Below, piece by piece: positions 1 to 7,268 of a DNA stretch of 32,998 nucleotides. The DNA is from Thiotrichaceae bacterium (GTDB taxonomy: Bacteria > Pseudomonadota > Gammaproteobacteria > Beggiatoales > Beggiatoaceae). The notes beneath the pieces were generated by a model. It made no database searches. It saw nothing but the letters and a program-made list of their open reading frames with translations, and was not told the DNA's origin. The stretch spans positions 1-32,998 of the forward strand of contig JADGDF010000034.1 in NCBI GenBank assembly GCA_016745055.1, written 5' to 3'. The position numbers and the translations under genes were made by a program. Numbering within the stretch: position 1 is the stretch's first letter; each line of letters opens with the position of its first letter.

Positions 1-97
1 CTTCGTGTGTCAGTTCGTCATTGCTTGCCAGAAATATATTATAAACCAATTACCTAAAAAATCTGTATTTAACGACTTTTCAATGGCGATGACTATA

Positions 98-131
98 ACA
101 ACGTTGGGAACTACACTCACCCAACTTAGAT
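98..131. repeat. partial copy of a dispersed intergenic repeat
   Basis: The stretch contains CAACGTTGGG followed 12 bases later by CCCAAC. This is the same palindromic core seen at about 1650-1682 (CAACGTTGGG ... AAGCCCAACC). I read it as a degenerate copy of the tail of the longer repeat at 1557-1685. It is too short to be certain. Confidence 0.35.
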
Positions 132-140
132 TCAATTTAT

Positions 141-542
141 TCAAGAATAAACTAAAAGCTCTAACTCTTCAATAAACTGATAATCTTTTTGATTTTTAGA
201 AATCAGTGGATAACTAAATGAAATAGCTGTTGCTGCAATCAATGCATCAGGAATCAATAAACCATGACTTAAACGATACTTTAATAACAATTCATCCGCT
301 TTGTTTGAAATTAAATGATCTAACTGTAACAATTGAAAATCAGAAACAAACCCTTCCATATTGCGTAGTTCTATTTTATTTCTACACCCAACAACAAATT
401 CCATTTTTGTGATAATGCTCATTGCTAATGTTGCCTGCTGTTCAAGTTGTTTCAAACAAGTCAGTGTTTGTTCAATATGATGCCCATAATCAATCAAAAC
501 ATCAGTATCAACAACGATAGTAGCTGAGACATTTAACCCCAC
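141..542 (-). CDS. PIN-domain ribonuclease toxin, VapC-like
   Basis: A 133-residue PIN-domain protein, predicted to act as a Mg-dependent RNase toxin of a type II TA module in the cytoplasm. The PIN acidic residues are visible: VVDTDVLIDY near the N-terminus, the Glu in TKMEFVVG mid-protein, and the Asp in PDALIAATA. A late polar motif, SKNQKDYQFI, stands where the last acidic residues normally are. Length fits the family (about 130 aa). The ATG at 540-542 overlaps the last 10 bases of the upstream antitoxin gene, the usual translational coupling of such modules. The RNA target cannot be told from sequence. No lesion is visible, so this module looks functional. Confidence 0.85.
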   Translation of the reverse strand: MGLNVSATIVVDTDVLIDYGHHIEQTLTCLKQLEQQATLAMSIITKMEFVVGCRNKIELRNMEGFVSDFQLLQLDHLISNKADELLLKYRLSHGLLIPDALIAATAISFSYPLISKNQKDYQFIEELELLVYS

Positions 543-769
543 TCTTTCTCACGCAAGCTTCTAACCCAAGCACTACTATCTACCATATCAGTTCTATTTT
601 TCCACATGCCAAAAAACGGATTATTATCCCAGTCATGCTGCGTGTTTTTATGCAGTCTAGATGCAGATTTTTCATAACGCTGCTTAAGACGCATCATAAA
701 ATCAATAAGTTCTTGCTGCGCATTAGGTGGCAATGCTTCAAAATCTTCAAAAAATTGCGTTTGATTCAT
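533..769 (-). CDS. antitoxin of the adjacent PIN toxin
   Basis: A 78-residue acidic-and-basic small protein directly upstream of, and overlapping, the PIN toxin gene. Its C-terminus (NPFFGMWKNRTDM ... SAWVRSLREKEW) matches the toxin-binding tail of many VapB-type antitoxins, which end in a GMW-R-D-M-D-S motif followed by an R-x-L-R-x-x-EW helix. The N-terminal part (FFEDFEALPPNAQQELIDFM) resembles the small DUF2281-like antitoxin head. It should neutralise the toxin and autoregulate the pair, as known for the family. The DNA-binding part is not obvious. Confidence 0.8.
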   Translation of the reverse strand: MNQTQFFEDFEALPPNAQQELIDFMMRLKQRYEKSASRLHKNTQHDWDNNPFFGMWKNRTDMVDSSAWVRSLREKEWG

Positions 770-800
770 TTCCTATCCTACAAACGGTTAGATAAAGCAC

Positions 801-832
801 TGTTTCAGTGGATGACGCTTCGTTTATCCCCC
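801..832 (+). repeat. REP-like palindromic repeat, copy 1
   Basis: Contains GTGGATGACGCTTCGTTTATCC, matching the core GGTGGATGACGCTTTGCTTAACCACC at 2572-2598 with a few changes. It lies in the gap between two TA modules. Confidence 0.6.
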
Positions 833-845
833 GGACTAAAACAGA

Positions 846-1247
846 TTAGTTTTCCCAATCTTCTATTTTCAAACCTTCAATTCGGCTAAATTCACGGGTA
901 TTGTGTGTCACTAAAATTAAATCACTCACTAATGCAATTGCAGCAATTTGCAGATCATAAGGGCCAATAGGTGTGCCTTTGTTTGCTAGTTGAGCACGGA
1001 TTTGGGCACATTTTATGACGGCTTGATCATCAAAAGGTAAACTAATAAATTCACTAAAGAATTCTTTCAACACGTTCAAATTCTGTGTTCTGCGAGAACT
1101 TTTGTATGCTCCATAATACAGTTCAAATTTGACAATATCACACAAGACAATATCTTGACATGAGATGATGGCAAATTTCTGTAAAATGGCAGAATCTTTT
1201 TGATTAATGTACTTTATACAAGCATTCGTATCCGGTAAATAAATCAC
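846..1247 (-). CDS. vapC: VapC-type PIN-domain toxin
   Basis: A 133-residue PIN-domain RNase of the VapC/FitB type. Motifs in order: MIYLPDTNACIKYI (first Asp), DIVKFELYYGA (conserved Glu), PIGPYDLQIAAIAL (third acidic site), and THNTREFSRIEGL (the T-x-N-x-R/E-F closing motif typical of VapC). Length is normal and there is no visible lesion. The ATG overlaps the stop of the upstream antitoxin by 4 bases, so the two are translationally coupled. VapC toxins usually cut tRNAs or rRNA; the target here is unknown. Confidence 0.9.
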   Translation of the reverse strand: MIYLPDTNACIKYINQKDSAILQKFAIISCQDIVLCDIVKFELYYGAYKSSRRTQNLNVLKEFFSEFISLPFDDQAVIKCAQIRAQLANKGTPIGPYDLQIAAIALVSDLILVTHNTREFSRIEGLKIEDWEN

Positions 1248-1492
1248 AACAATGCTTCTCGTTGCTCATATTCTCCTTGCTCGTCGCGGGTTAATGGTTC
1301 GCCTTGCCAAGCACCAGCAGTCTTTTCAAAAAAACCAGGCGACCAACCTAATTTCTCTGACGCTTGTGAATTAGAAATAATTGGTTGAAGCATTACAGTT
1401 ACTTTAAATTCAGTATTAACCAAATCAACCGGCACATTTAAATGCAAAATACCGTCTGAATCCGTTTGAGATTGTAAGGTGACTGTTTGCAT
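1244..1492 (-). CDS. VapB-type antitoxin
   Basis: An 82-residue antitoxin upstream of vapC with a 4-base overlap. The N-terminal half (QTDSDGILHLNVPVDLVNTEF) looks like the small beta domain of a DNA-binding antitoxin. The C-terminal half (GWSPGFFEKTAGAWQGEPL) is the conserved toxin-wrapping tail found in this VapB group. It should both neutralise VapC and repress its own promoter, as is general for VapB. There is a long gap upstream (1493-1733), so the promoter should sit just 5' of base 1492. Confidence 0.82.
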   Translation of the reverse strand: MQTVTLQSQTDSDGILHLNVPVDLVNTEFKVTVMLQPIISNSQASEKLGWSPGFFEKTAGAWQGEPLTRDEQGEYEQREALL

Positions 1493-1556
1493 AATTTTTC
1501 CTTACTTTTAAAAAAACATAAATTAAACGATTAATCAAATTAATTCACCATCTCAA

Positions 1557-1685
1557 AAAAATGGCACAACCCTGAATCATTCTGCACCATTTTGGTGGAT
1601 GATGCTTTGCTTATTCACCCTACAGAAAAATAGGGCACAATACCACCTAACAACGTTGGGCTTCGTACCTAAGCCCAACCTACAT
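1557..1685. repeat. dispersed intergenic repeat, long copy A
   Basis: About 129 bases that align with 2534-2664 over the full length. Shared blocks include ATGGCACAAC, TTCTGCACC, GGTGGATGA, GCACAAT, CCACCTAACAACGT and the tail CCTACAT. It contains the REP-like core at 1594-1620 and a second palindrome, GTTGGGCTT ... AAGCCCAAC, at 1656-1679. It fills the gap between the vapBC pair and the decayed PIN gene. Confidence 0.75.
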
Positions 1686-1733
1686 TTTAAAAAAAGCAAA
1701 ACAAATAATTAATTATAATTTTTGGCACTATCA

Positions 1734-2144
1734 TTAACTTATTAATTCAATAAAATCAATAGATTTTATCGCAGAATAAGTTTCTCTTAAAACTAATAAA
1801 TCTTGATCACAACTTACAAGATAGTCAGCTTGAGAAGCTACCAAACTAGCAAGAATAGGCTCATCTGCTGAATCATTCGGTACATTCACATGAATATTTG
1901 TAATGTCTACCCACTAGCACCGTTCCCCTAACAAACACGCATATTCATTAATCTGTGCTTCATCCCATTTTAAAATATTACGAATTTTTGGATAATGCAA
2001 AACCCTAATTACTTCATTCCATTGAAATTCACATAGTACCAACACAAAATGATTTTTTCTCCATCCCTGTACGATTCTACCTGGTACACTATGTGAAGAA
2101 AGTAAACCCGATATTAAAACGTTGGTATCTAAAACAACTTTCAT
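1734..2144 (-). pseudogene. PIN-family toxin (COG1569 type) with an in-frame stop
   Basis: The first 76 codons encode the N-terminal half of a PIN toxin of the 'putative TA system toxin component' family (MKVVLDTNVLISGLLS ... VLHYPKIRNIL). The frame then hits TAG at 1914-1916. It continues in the same frame to a TAA at 1734 and encodes the expected second half: NVPNDSADEPILASLV, then ADYLVSCDQDLL, which carry the late PIN acidic residues. Without the stop the product would be 136 residues, a normal length. CAG to TAG (Gln to stop) is the simplest explanation. The start ATG overlaps the stop of the upstream Phd-like gene. A sequencing error is possible but the partner gene is also broken. Confidence 0.8.
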
Positions 2145-2413
2145 CTATTCATACGTCCTGTGCAAATAGCTTCATCAACCAAAGAATTAATAGTTTCTTC
2201 AGACAAATCACTAAATGCTTGACTTAATGAATCTGATAATTGTTGAAATCAAGCTTCATTGCGATTAATTTTTTCAAATAAAGTAAAATCAATAAGTGCT
2301 GCAACAGGTTTACCTGCATGAGTAATAACAATTTGATCTCCCTGTTTTTGCACACTATTAAGTAACTCTTCAAATTGACTCATCATAGTTAAGTCGGCAG
2401 CTTCCCGAATCAT
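2141..2413 (-). pseudogene. Phd/YefM-family antitoxin with an in-frame stop
   Basis: Starting at the ATG at 2411-2413, the frame reads MIREAADLTMMSQFEELLNS, then VQKQGDQIVITHAGKPVAAL, which is a Phd/YefM N-terminal DNA-binding fold. It meets TGA after IDFTLFEKINRNEA. The same frame then continues FQQLSDSLSQAFSDLSEET and on to a TGA at 2141-2143, giving a 90-residue gene with one internal stop. CGA to TGA (Arg to stop) would explain it. It overlaps the PIN pseudogene, so both halves of this module carry nonsense lesions. Confidence 0.75.
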
Positions 2414-2501
2414 ATTTATTTCCTAATAATACCAAATATTTTCTCAATCAAATTGCTCCACAACGTATTTTATCTAAACATACGTAACCCGTAACCCGTA
2501 A

Positions 2502-2528
2502 GGCGGATAAGTGGTAACGTCATTTGCC
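2502..2528 (-). repeat. REP-like palindromic repeat, inverted copy
   Basis: GGCGGATAAGTGGTAACGTC followed by ATTTGCC. Its reverse complement matches the core GGTGGATGACGCTTTGCTTAACC of the copies at 1594 and 2572. It sits immediately before long copy B, in the opposite orientation. Confidence 0.6.
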
Positions 2529-2533
2529 ATATC

Positions 2534-2664
2534 GAAAAATGGCACAACATTAAAGCATTCTGCACCGTTTCGGTGGATGACGCTTTGCTTAACCACCCTA
2601 TGCGAAAAATATGGCACAATGCCACCTAACAACGTAGGGCTTCATACCTCACCTAACCTACATA
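2534..2664. repeat. dispersed intergenic repeat, long copy B
   Basis: The second long copy of the repeat at 1557-1685, alignable end to end with small changes. It contains the core GGTGGATGACGCTTTGCTTA at 2573-2592 and CACCTAACAACGTAGGGCTT near its end. It separates the broken Phd/PIN module from higA. Confidence 0.75.
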
Positions 2665-2690
2665 TATTCTTTCACCACAAAACAGGCGAA

Positions 2691-2996
2691 TTAATGTGCC
2701 GTCATTAGCGGTGCTATTTCATGGATAATTTGCTCACCAATTTTTCGTTCAGCAACTTTCAAATCATACGATGATTGCAAACTTAACCAAAATTGTGCTG
2801 TTGTACTGAAATAACGTGCAAGCCGCAAAGCAATCTCTACATTAACCGCTTTTTCTTCCTCAAGTAGCTTGATTATATCTTCATCAGCAATATGTAATGC
2901 TGACGCAAGCTTATTAGAACTTATTTGTAACGGTTCCAAAAACTCCTCACGTAATACTTCTCCTGGATGCACAGGACGCATACGATTGACAGCCAT
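2691..2996 (-). CDS. higA: HigA-type antitoxin (HTH, addiction module)
   Basis: A 101-residue XRE-type helix-turn-helix protein. It opens with the hallmark of the HigA family, RMRPVHPGEVLREEFLEPL. The HTH region (SSNKLASALHIADEDIIKLL) and the typical RLARYFSTTAQFWLSLQSSYDL follow. It binds and neutralises HigB and represses the higBA promoter. It lies 20 bases downstream of higB, in the reversed toxin-first order that is normal for this family. Length is usual and no lesion is seen. Confidence 0.92.
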   Translation of the reverse strand: MAVNRMRPVHPGEVLREEFLEPLQISSNKLASALHIADEDIIKLLEEEKAVNVEIALRLARYFSTTAQFWLSLQSSYDLKVAERKIGEQIIHEIAPLMTAH

Positions 2997-3016
2997 AATA
3001 AAACCCCTATAACTAA

Positions 3017-3295
3017 TTAATGGTAATCAACGATCTCCACATCCCAAGGTATATTATTTTCCCATCTGAAACAAATACGCCATTGACTATTAATACGAAT
3101 ACTCCATTGTCCTACGCGGTCTCCAATTAATTTCTCCAAACGATTACCAGGTGGTGCGCGTAAATCAGTAATATCTTCAGCCATATCCAACATTTGTAAC
3201 TTACGTTCAGCTTGTGATTTGATTGCCCTAAATTTCTTTGGTATCCCACCTTCATACAGACTTTCTGTATCTTTACAGGCAAAAGTTTTAATCAC
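3017..3295 (-). CDS. higB: HigB-type mRNA interferase toxin
   Basis: A 92-residue RelE-superfamily toxin of the HigB group, a ribosome-dependent mRNA endonuclease in known members. Family signatures are MIKTFACKDTESLYEGG at the N-terminus, KAQAERKL-like ligand helix (IKSQAERKLQMLDMA), LRAPPGNRLEKLIGDRVGQW, and the catalytic-core strand SIRINSQWRICFRW. The likely start is GTG at 3293-3295, because family members begin with this MI(K)-S/T-F motif and no ATG is better placed. It forms an operon with higA directly downstream. Confidence 0.92.
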   Translation of the reverse strand: MIKTFACKDTESLYEGGIPKKFRAIKSQAERKLQMLDMAEDITDLRAPPGNRLEKLIGDRVGQWSIRINSQWRICFRWENNIPWDVEIVDYH

Positions 3296-3405
3296 GCTTG
3301 CTTTTTCCTCACTGAGAAACAGAATTGAAAAATAGAAATATTATAGCCTTCTACAAAAATTCTAAGAAAAACTTCTAAATGAGGGGACACAAACTTGGTT
3401 ACACA

Positions 3406-3676
3406 TTAATTCTCACCAGTATTTGGTTTATCCATTTCTTGTAATAGTTTAGCAATGATGGGTTGAAAGATTTGTAATTCTTTTTCCATCAAAACATTAA
3501 TACGACGCGACCAACAACCACTTAATTCATGCTTTAACGGTTCATTTACCAATGCCATTAAAAGGGTCGCGCTGTGTTTCAACGATGAGCCTTGATATGC
3601 GCTGGAAAACTTTCTTATCAGTCCGCGCCCACTCGCTATACTCTTCAAATGCTTCTATTTCAAAGAGAATTTGCAT
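3406..3676 (-). pseudogene. YoeB/Txe-like RelE-superfamily toxin, frameshifted
   Basis: From the ATG at 3674-3676 the frame reads MQILFEIEAFEEYSEWARTD, then KKVFQRISRLIVETQRDPF, and NGIGK followed by TGA (3542-3544). This is the N-terminal half of a YoeB/Txe toxin. The next block, EPLKHELSGCWSRRIN, which should follow GIGKP directly, is in another frame that stays open to 3406. After RRIN the expected DEHRLVY catalytic tail is absent, so the C-terminus is also altered. At least one indel plus further damage to the active site is implied. The start overlaps the stop of the upstream antitoxin by 17 bases. Confidence 0.8.
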
Positions 3677-3911
3677 TTTTTTCTATAGTTGCCAGATCAA
3701 TTTCGACCACATTGCCTTTTCTTACATTATCTAATGCTTTTAATAATTTGGTACGATTAGCAGAATTGTTCAATAAATACGTTGTCTCATCACTTATTTG
3801 CTCGGTATCAATAACAGTAATATTTATAGCCAATCCTTTGTGTAGCTCTTTGAGTTTGCCTATGAAATCGTGTGTTAATTCCTCTGCTTTTAAGCTGTAA
3901 TTCGCTATCAT
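3660..3911 (-). CDS. antitoxin partner of the broken YoeB-like toxin
   Basis: An 83-residue intact ORF directly upstream of, and overlapping, the frameshifted toxin. The middle reads ITVIDTEQISDETTYLLNNS, and the end NRTKLLKALDNVRKGNVVEI is a common antitoxin tail (NRxxLLKAI-N-x-G-x-x-VEVD). Such proteins pair with Txe/YoeB-type toxins. With its toxin dead it is an orphan antitoxin; whether it still protects against related toxins is unknown. Confidence 0.7.
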   Translation of the reverse strand: MIANYSLKAEELTHDFIGKLKELHKGLAINITVIDTEQISDETTYLLNNSANRTKLLKALDNVRKGNVVEIDLATIEKNANSL

Positions 3912-4045
3912 AGCATGCTCCGATAACCTTCTATTTTTAAAGTCTGAGTAATCTGAAGTATTGTATCATTACTTTTCATAGACAGAATATTGCCCAATAA
4001 TTCTACTTACCATGAAGATTTGGAAACAAATCACGTAGGTCCGGG

Positions 4046-4123
4046 TTAGCGGCAGCGTAATATGTTGCGAATTTTTGGGTAATTTAAAACTCTAATAATT
4101 TCATACCACTCTGGTTTACATAA
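4046..4123 (-). pseudogene. orphan fragment of a PIN toxin
   Basis: This 26-codon stretch encodes LCKPEWYEIIRVLNYPKIRN plus ILRCR before a stop. It closely matches LCEFQWNEVIRVLHYPKIRN in the PIN pseudogene at 1734-2144. No start, catalytic N-terminus or second half is visible next to it. It is a remnant of a second COG1569-type gene. Confidence 0.6.
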
Positions 4124-4130
4124 CTCGTAA

Positions 4131-4157
4131 GGCGGATAAGCGATAGCGTCATCCGTC
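4131..4157 (-). repeat. REP-like palindromic repeat, inverted copy
   Basis: GGCGGATAAGCGATAGCGTC followed by ATCCGTC. It is nearly identical to 2502-2528 and has self-complementary ends (GGCGGAT / ATCCGTC). It abuts the orphan PIN fragment. Confidence 0.65.
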
Positions 4158-4199
4158 ATTCTTAGAATTTACACGGTTCTTAACTATCATGATTTTTTC

Positions 4200-4574
4200 T
4201 AAAATGTAAACCTCAATTTCCCCTGAGAGTTTACCTAATGACTTATCGCCAGTGATAAACTTGTTTGCATTACCATTGCACTGGCAACCTTAATGCATCA
4301 GGTGTTTTAATTGTATAGTCCATTCTCAATTGAGTAGCTATGTCAACCACCTCTTTCGTCAATTCAACAACAATCAATTCAGGTGAATGAAAAAAGTTCA
4401 TGTAATATTGCAAAATAAAATTGTTACGTTTTTTTAATGGAATAACGCGACACCATCAATTTATCACCTTGAATTAAATGTGTTTTAATTAGCTTTTTGG
4501 TCTTTTCTCCCAAACTACCTTCAGTTTCAATCAAATAAATAACAATGCAAGCACCTAAAAATATATTCACTCAT
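4200..4574 (-). pseudogene. decayed VapC-like PIN toxin
   Basis: From the ATG at 4572-4574 the frame reads MSEYILGACIVIYLIETEGS ... LMVSRYSIKKT and then stops. The position of the first catalytic Asp (YILDAC in relatives) is Gly here. Further along, in shifting frames, come ELTKEVVDIATQLRMDYTIK, TPDALRL, and NANKFITGDKSLGKLSGEIE. These are recognisable PIN C-terminal motifs (PDALHLA, FLTGDKSL). At least two frameshifts separate them. The start overlaps the stop of the antitoxin fragment just upstream. The gene is dead by several independent lesions. Confidence 0.7.
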
Positions 4575-4665
4575 CATCCCATTCATTACGTAAACGACTT
4601 AATGCAGTATTCATTTCTTCACTTGAATAAGTACCCTCAGGTAATGTTTCTATATGGGCAATCAC
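4567..4665 (-). pseudogene. C-terminal remnant of an antitoxin gene
   Basis: A 32-codon frame opens at GTG (4663-4665), reads IAHIETLPEGTYSSEEMNTA then LSRLRNEWDDE, and stops at 4567. The E-T-L-P and L-x-R-L-R-x-EWDDE pattern is the tail of small VapB-type antitoxins. It overlaps the start of the decayed VapC. Its upstream side runs straight into the stop codon of the 832-aa gene (GTGA overlap), so the N-terminal part appears to have been lost. Confidence 0.5.
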
Positions 4666-7160
4666 TGTACGTCAATAAAGAGATTAATAGGTTCTGAATT
4701 ATAAACAATCACACCGTCTTCCAAGCGATAGCCAAAGTAAATGTTGAGTTTGCCTACAATATTTAGTGATGGAGGGGGAATTTCCACTTCTTGAAATTGT
4801 TTTAGAGTAACACCTTGTTCAAATGCTTCAAGATTACTCATCTCACCATCCCACTCAAGCATTTGCTTCTCTGTATCTAACATGTAGAATTGCGATTGTT
4901 TTACAGCATGTATCACCACTAGAATGTCGGCTACCTTATCAATATCATTGATATCTATTGTCATATGACCAAGAATGTCAATGGGTACAAATAGGTTTGG
5001 TTTAGCGCTAGACTGATATGAACTACCGTTAAGTGAGATACCCCCACTAAATGCAGTACTGGAATCAGCTAGTTTTCCTGAAGGATTAACCGCAATAGCT
5101 GATTCTAAACTAGGTAGCGTTTTGGGAAATACAACATTGATCAGTTCAACATTGCCACCCAATTGCACATCCTGGCCAATAACAGAATTTTCAAGAATCA
5201 CATTTTCCAGATGACTGCCAGATTTAATGGTGACAAACTCCAAGTAAGCTCTATTTTCAGCTTTACCCACAATTTTTCCCCTCAAAATGCCACCAGTGAT
5301 ATGGGCGCCAGCATCTAAATGTACATCTTGGAAGTAACCACCAACATCACTATCATTAATAACTCTACCACCTAAAGTACCTCCAGTAAGTGACCACCCA
5401 ACGAATATAAAGTCTTTGAGTATTCCTTCGTTTTCAATGTCACCGCTTAAAATGCCACCTACTAGCTTGGCTGAGAAGAGAAAGAGTGAGTTGTAAATCC
5501 AACCATGATTTTCAATGTTTCCATCAAAAGCAGCATTAGCCACATGTCCTGTTTCACCAATTGTAACGTTGGTTAGTGTTTGTTTTTCTTTAAAACGACA
5601 GGTGCCGTGAATTTCATTGTTTTCTATCAAGCATTCCTGTGGAACAATTGGAATATCATTGTTACCAGAGTTTTCCCCCAGATTATCAGGTTCACTTCTT
5701 GGTGGTTTTGGATTAGAAATTGGTTCCACTGGAGGTGGTTCCTTTGGAGGAGCAGGAATAACAATTGTTGGAGCAGATGTTGATGGTGTACTAGGTACCT
5801 CAATAACAATTGGCTTCGTTCCATCTTGAGTATTTCCTCCATTATTAGGGCTAGAGGGAGGAGTATCTCCTTGCGTTGGTGTACTTGATGGAGGATTACC
5901 ATCATTCTTTTCCGGCTCATCCCCAGGAGGGATTTCTTGTTTTTCTTTATCTTCACTATTGATAGTGACTGTCGTGGTACCTAAACTTTCATTGCTTTCA
6001 GAATTTGCCAGAGAAATAGTAAATCGTTCGTCTTTTTCTACTTCATTATCATTAATCAACTTGACACTGATTGTTTTGGAACTATCGTCACCATCTTCCC
6101 AAATTAACTCACCACTTGTTGCTACAAAATATTGTCCAGCTAAAGCAGTACCATCATACATGGTATATTTCACTGAAATTCGCCCATAACTACCACCAAC
6201 ACGTTTTACATTAACAGAGTAATCACCAACATTATTTTCGGCAACACGATATTCAGAGGCAGAAAATTGGATAGTCCCTGGATTCTTTTCCGCTTGATCC
6301 TCGTTTTTATCTTCGCTGTTAATTGTAATGATTGCTACATCTAAAACTGACACACCAACTATATCTGTTAATGTAACAGTAAGTTTTTCTGGTTCTTCTA
6401 TTTTTTCATCATTGATTAAATTAAAATTTATTGTACGGTCACTGCTATCACCATCAAGCCAAGTAAAACGACCTGTTATTGGCGCTTCAAAGTCCTCTCC
6501 AGCGGTAGCTGTACCGGGGGTTATACCGTACTTGACCATTACCAAACCATCATTGCCATTAATTCGTTGAACTTTTAAAGAGTAAGCACCATCGGTTTCA
6601 TTAACAATATGTGGTGCTTGGGCAAATTGAATTTTTCCTGGCTGTCTTATTTTTTGGTCATCATTCTCTCCTGAGGATGAAGATAACACTTCAAAAGCAT
6701 TATCAAGATTTCCACTCATATGGTTTTCTACAAAAACACTTGAATTTCCTAACTCAGCATCCTCGGCGATTTGTATTTCTGCGGTAATTTTTGTTACATC
6801 CGTTGCTGCGGGAAGATGATTAAGAATCTGAATACCTTCTCTAAACTTTAGTTTCATGTCCTGCTGAAAATTTTCTCCAGTCACAATGACAATGACTGTG
6901 TCGCCTTGCTTTCCTTGATTGGGTTCAACCGATATAATTTTTATATCTAATGGAGCAGCAATGGCATCAAAACTACTGCCAAGTGCAGCATCAAATTTAT
7001 TTCTTTTTGTTTCTTCTGAATCATTTTGGCTAATCACTGTGCAAGTTGCATTGACATGACTACCTAAACTGCACCAAAAATTACTCACTTCATTTGCCTT
7101 AACTAGAATAGGCAAACACATCAAAAAAATAATCTGAATAAAACGTTTAGAAACTAACAT
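4662..7160 (-). CDS. exported IPT / Calx-beta protein with proline-rich linker
   Basis: An 832-residue exported protein and the third gene of the surface operon. A signal peptide spans about residues 1-22 (RFIQIIFLMCLPILVKA). An IPT/TIG-like domain follows at about 72-160 (ISVEPNQGKQGDTVIVIVTG). Two Calx-beta domains sit at about 174-283 and 295-403, each with the GTATAGEDF or GTALAGQYF motif, a W-x-DGD-S turn and an ENDEKIEEPE-like strand. A Pro/Ser/Thr linker lies at about 408-505. A stretch at about 510-680 is rich in GG-I-L-x-G-x-I-x-N turns and probably forms a repetitive beta solenoid. A 150-residue tail follows. Calx-beta and IPT domains are extracellular adhesion or Ca-binding modules. 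No anchor is visible, so secreted or outer-surface placement is inferred. An AAGAGA ribosome site precedes the ATG. Confidence 0.8.
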   Translation of the reverse strand: MLVSKRFIQIIFLMCLPILVKANEVSNFWCSLGSHVNATCTVISQNDSEETKRNKFDAALGSSFDAIAAPLDIKIISVEPNQGKQGDTVIVIVTGENFQQDMKLKFREGIQILNHLPAATDVTKITAEIQIAEDAELGNSSVFVENHMSGNLDNAFEVLSSSSGENDDQKIRQPGKIQFAQAPHIVNETDGAYSLKVQRINGNDGLVMVKYGITPGTATAGEDFEAPITGRFTWLDGDSSDRTINFNLINDEKIEEPEKLTVTLTDIVGVSVLDVAIITINSEDKNEDQAEKNPGTIQFSASEYRVAENNVGDYSVNVKRVGGSYGRISVKYTMYDGTALAGQYFVATSGELIWEDGDDSSKTISVKLINDNEVEKDERFTISLANSESNESLGTTTVTINSEDKEKQEIPPGDEPEKNDGNPPSSTPTQGDTPPSSPNNGGNTQDGTKPIVIEVPSTPSTSAPTIVIPAPPKEPPPVEPISNPKPPRSEPDNLGENSGNNDIPIVPQECLIENNEIHGTCRFKEKQTLTNVTIGETGHVANAAFDGNIENHGWIYNSLFLFSAKLVGGILSGDIENEGILKDFIFVGWSLTGGTLGGRVINDSDVGGYFQDVHLDAGAHITGGILRGKIVGKAENRAYLEFVTIKSGSHLENVILENSVIGQDVQLGGNVELINVVFPKTLPSLESAIAVNPSGKLADSSTAFSGGISLNGSSYQSSAKPNLFVPIDILGHMTIDINDIDKVADILVVIHAVKQSQFYMLDTEKQMLEWDGEMSNLEAFEQGVTLKQFQEVEIPPPSLNIVGKLNIYFGYRLEDGVIVYNSEPINLFIDVQ

Positions 7161-7186
7161 TGTGATTTCTCTTGTCGAATGAAAGG

Positions 7187-7244
7187 CATTGCCAGAGTTA
7201 AGATGTTTGTTTGTTGGGAAAACGACTTTCTTAATCTGGCAATG
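7187..7244 (-). promoter_or_regulatory. long stem-loop upstream of the 832-aa gene
   Basis: CATTGCCAGA at 7187-7196 pairs perfectly with TCTGGCAATG at 7235-7244. Inside it, TTAAGA pairs with TCTTAA after a one-base bulge, giving about 16 paired positions. It lies 26 bases before the start codon in the mRNA, with no T-run after it. It may be an RNA-stability, processing or translation-control element of the operon message rather than a terminator. Confidence 0.55.
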
Positions 7245-7268
7245 TAAACAAGATTATTTAATATTACA

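Noticed and set aside
1-57. Open plus-strand frame from the left edge ending ...PEIYYKPIT then TAA, possible gene tail
   Set aside because: Only 18 codons, no recognisable motif and no further context. It could be chance.
2511-2708. 65-codon plus ORF between the Phd/PIN remnant and higA
   Set aside because: It falls wholly within the dispersed repeats and the 3' end of higA. The frame has no protein-like features.
5627-5956. 109-codon minus ORF inside the 832-aa gene
   Set aside because: A shadow frame of the proline-rich linker with Leu/Gln/His-rich nonsense composition.
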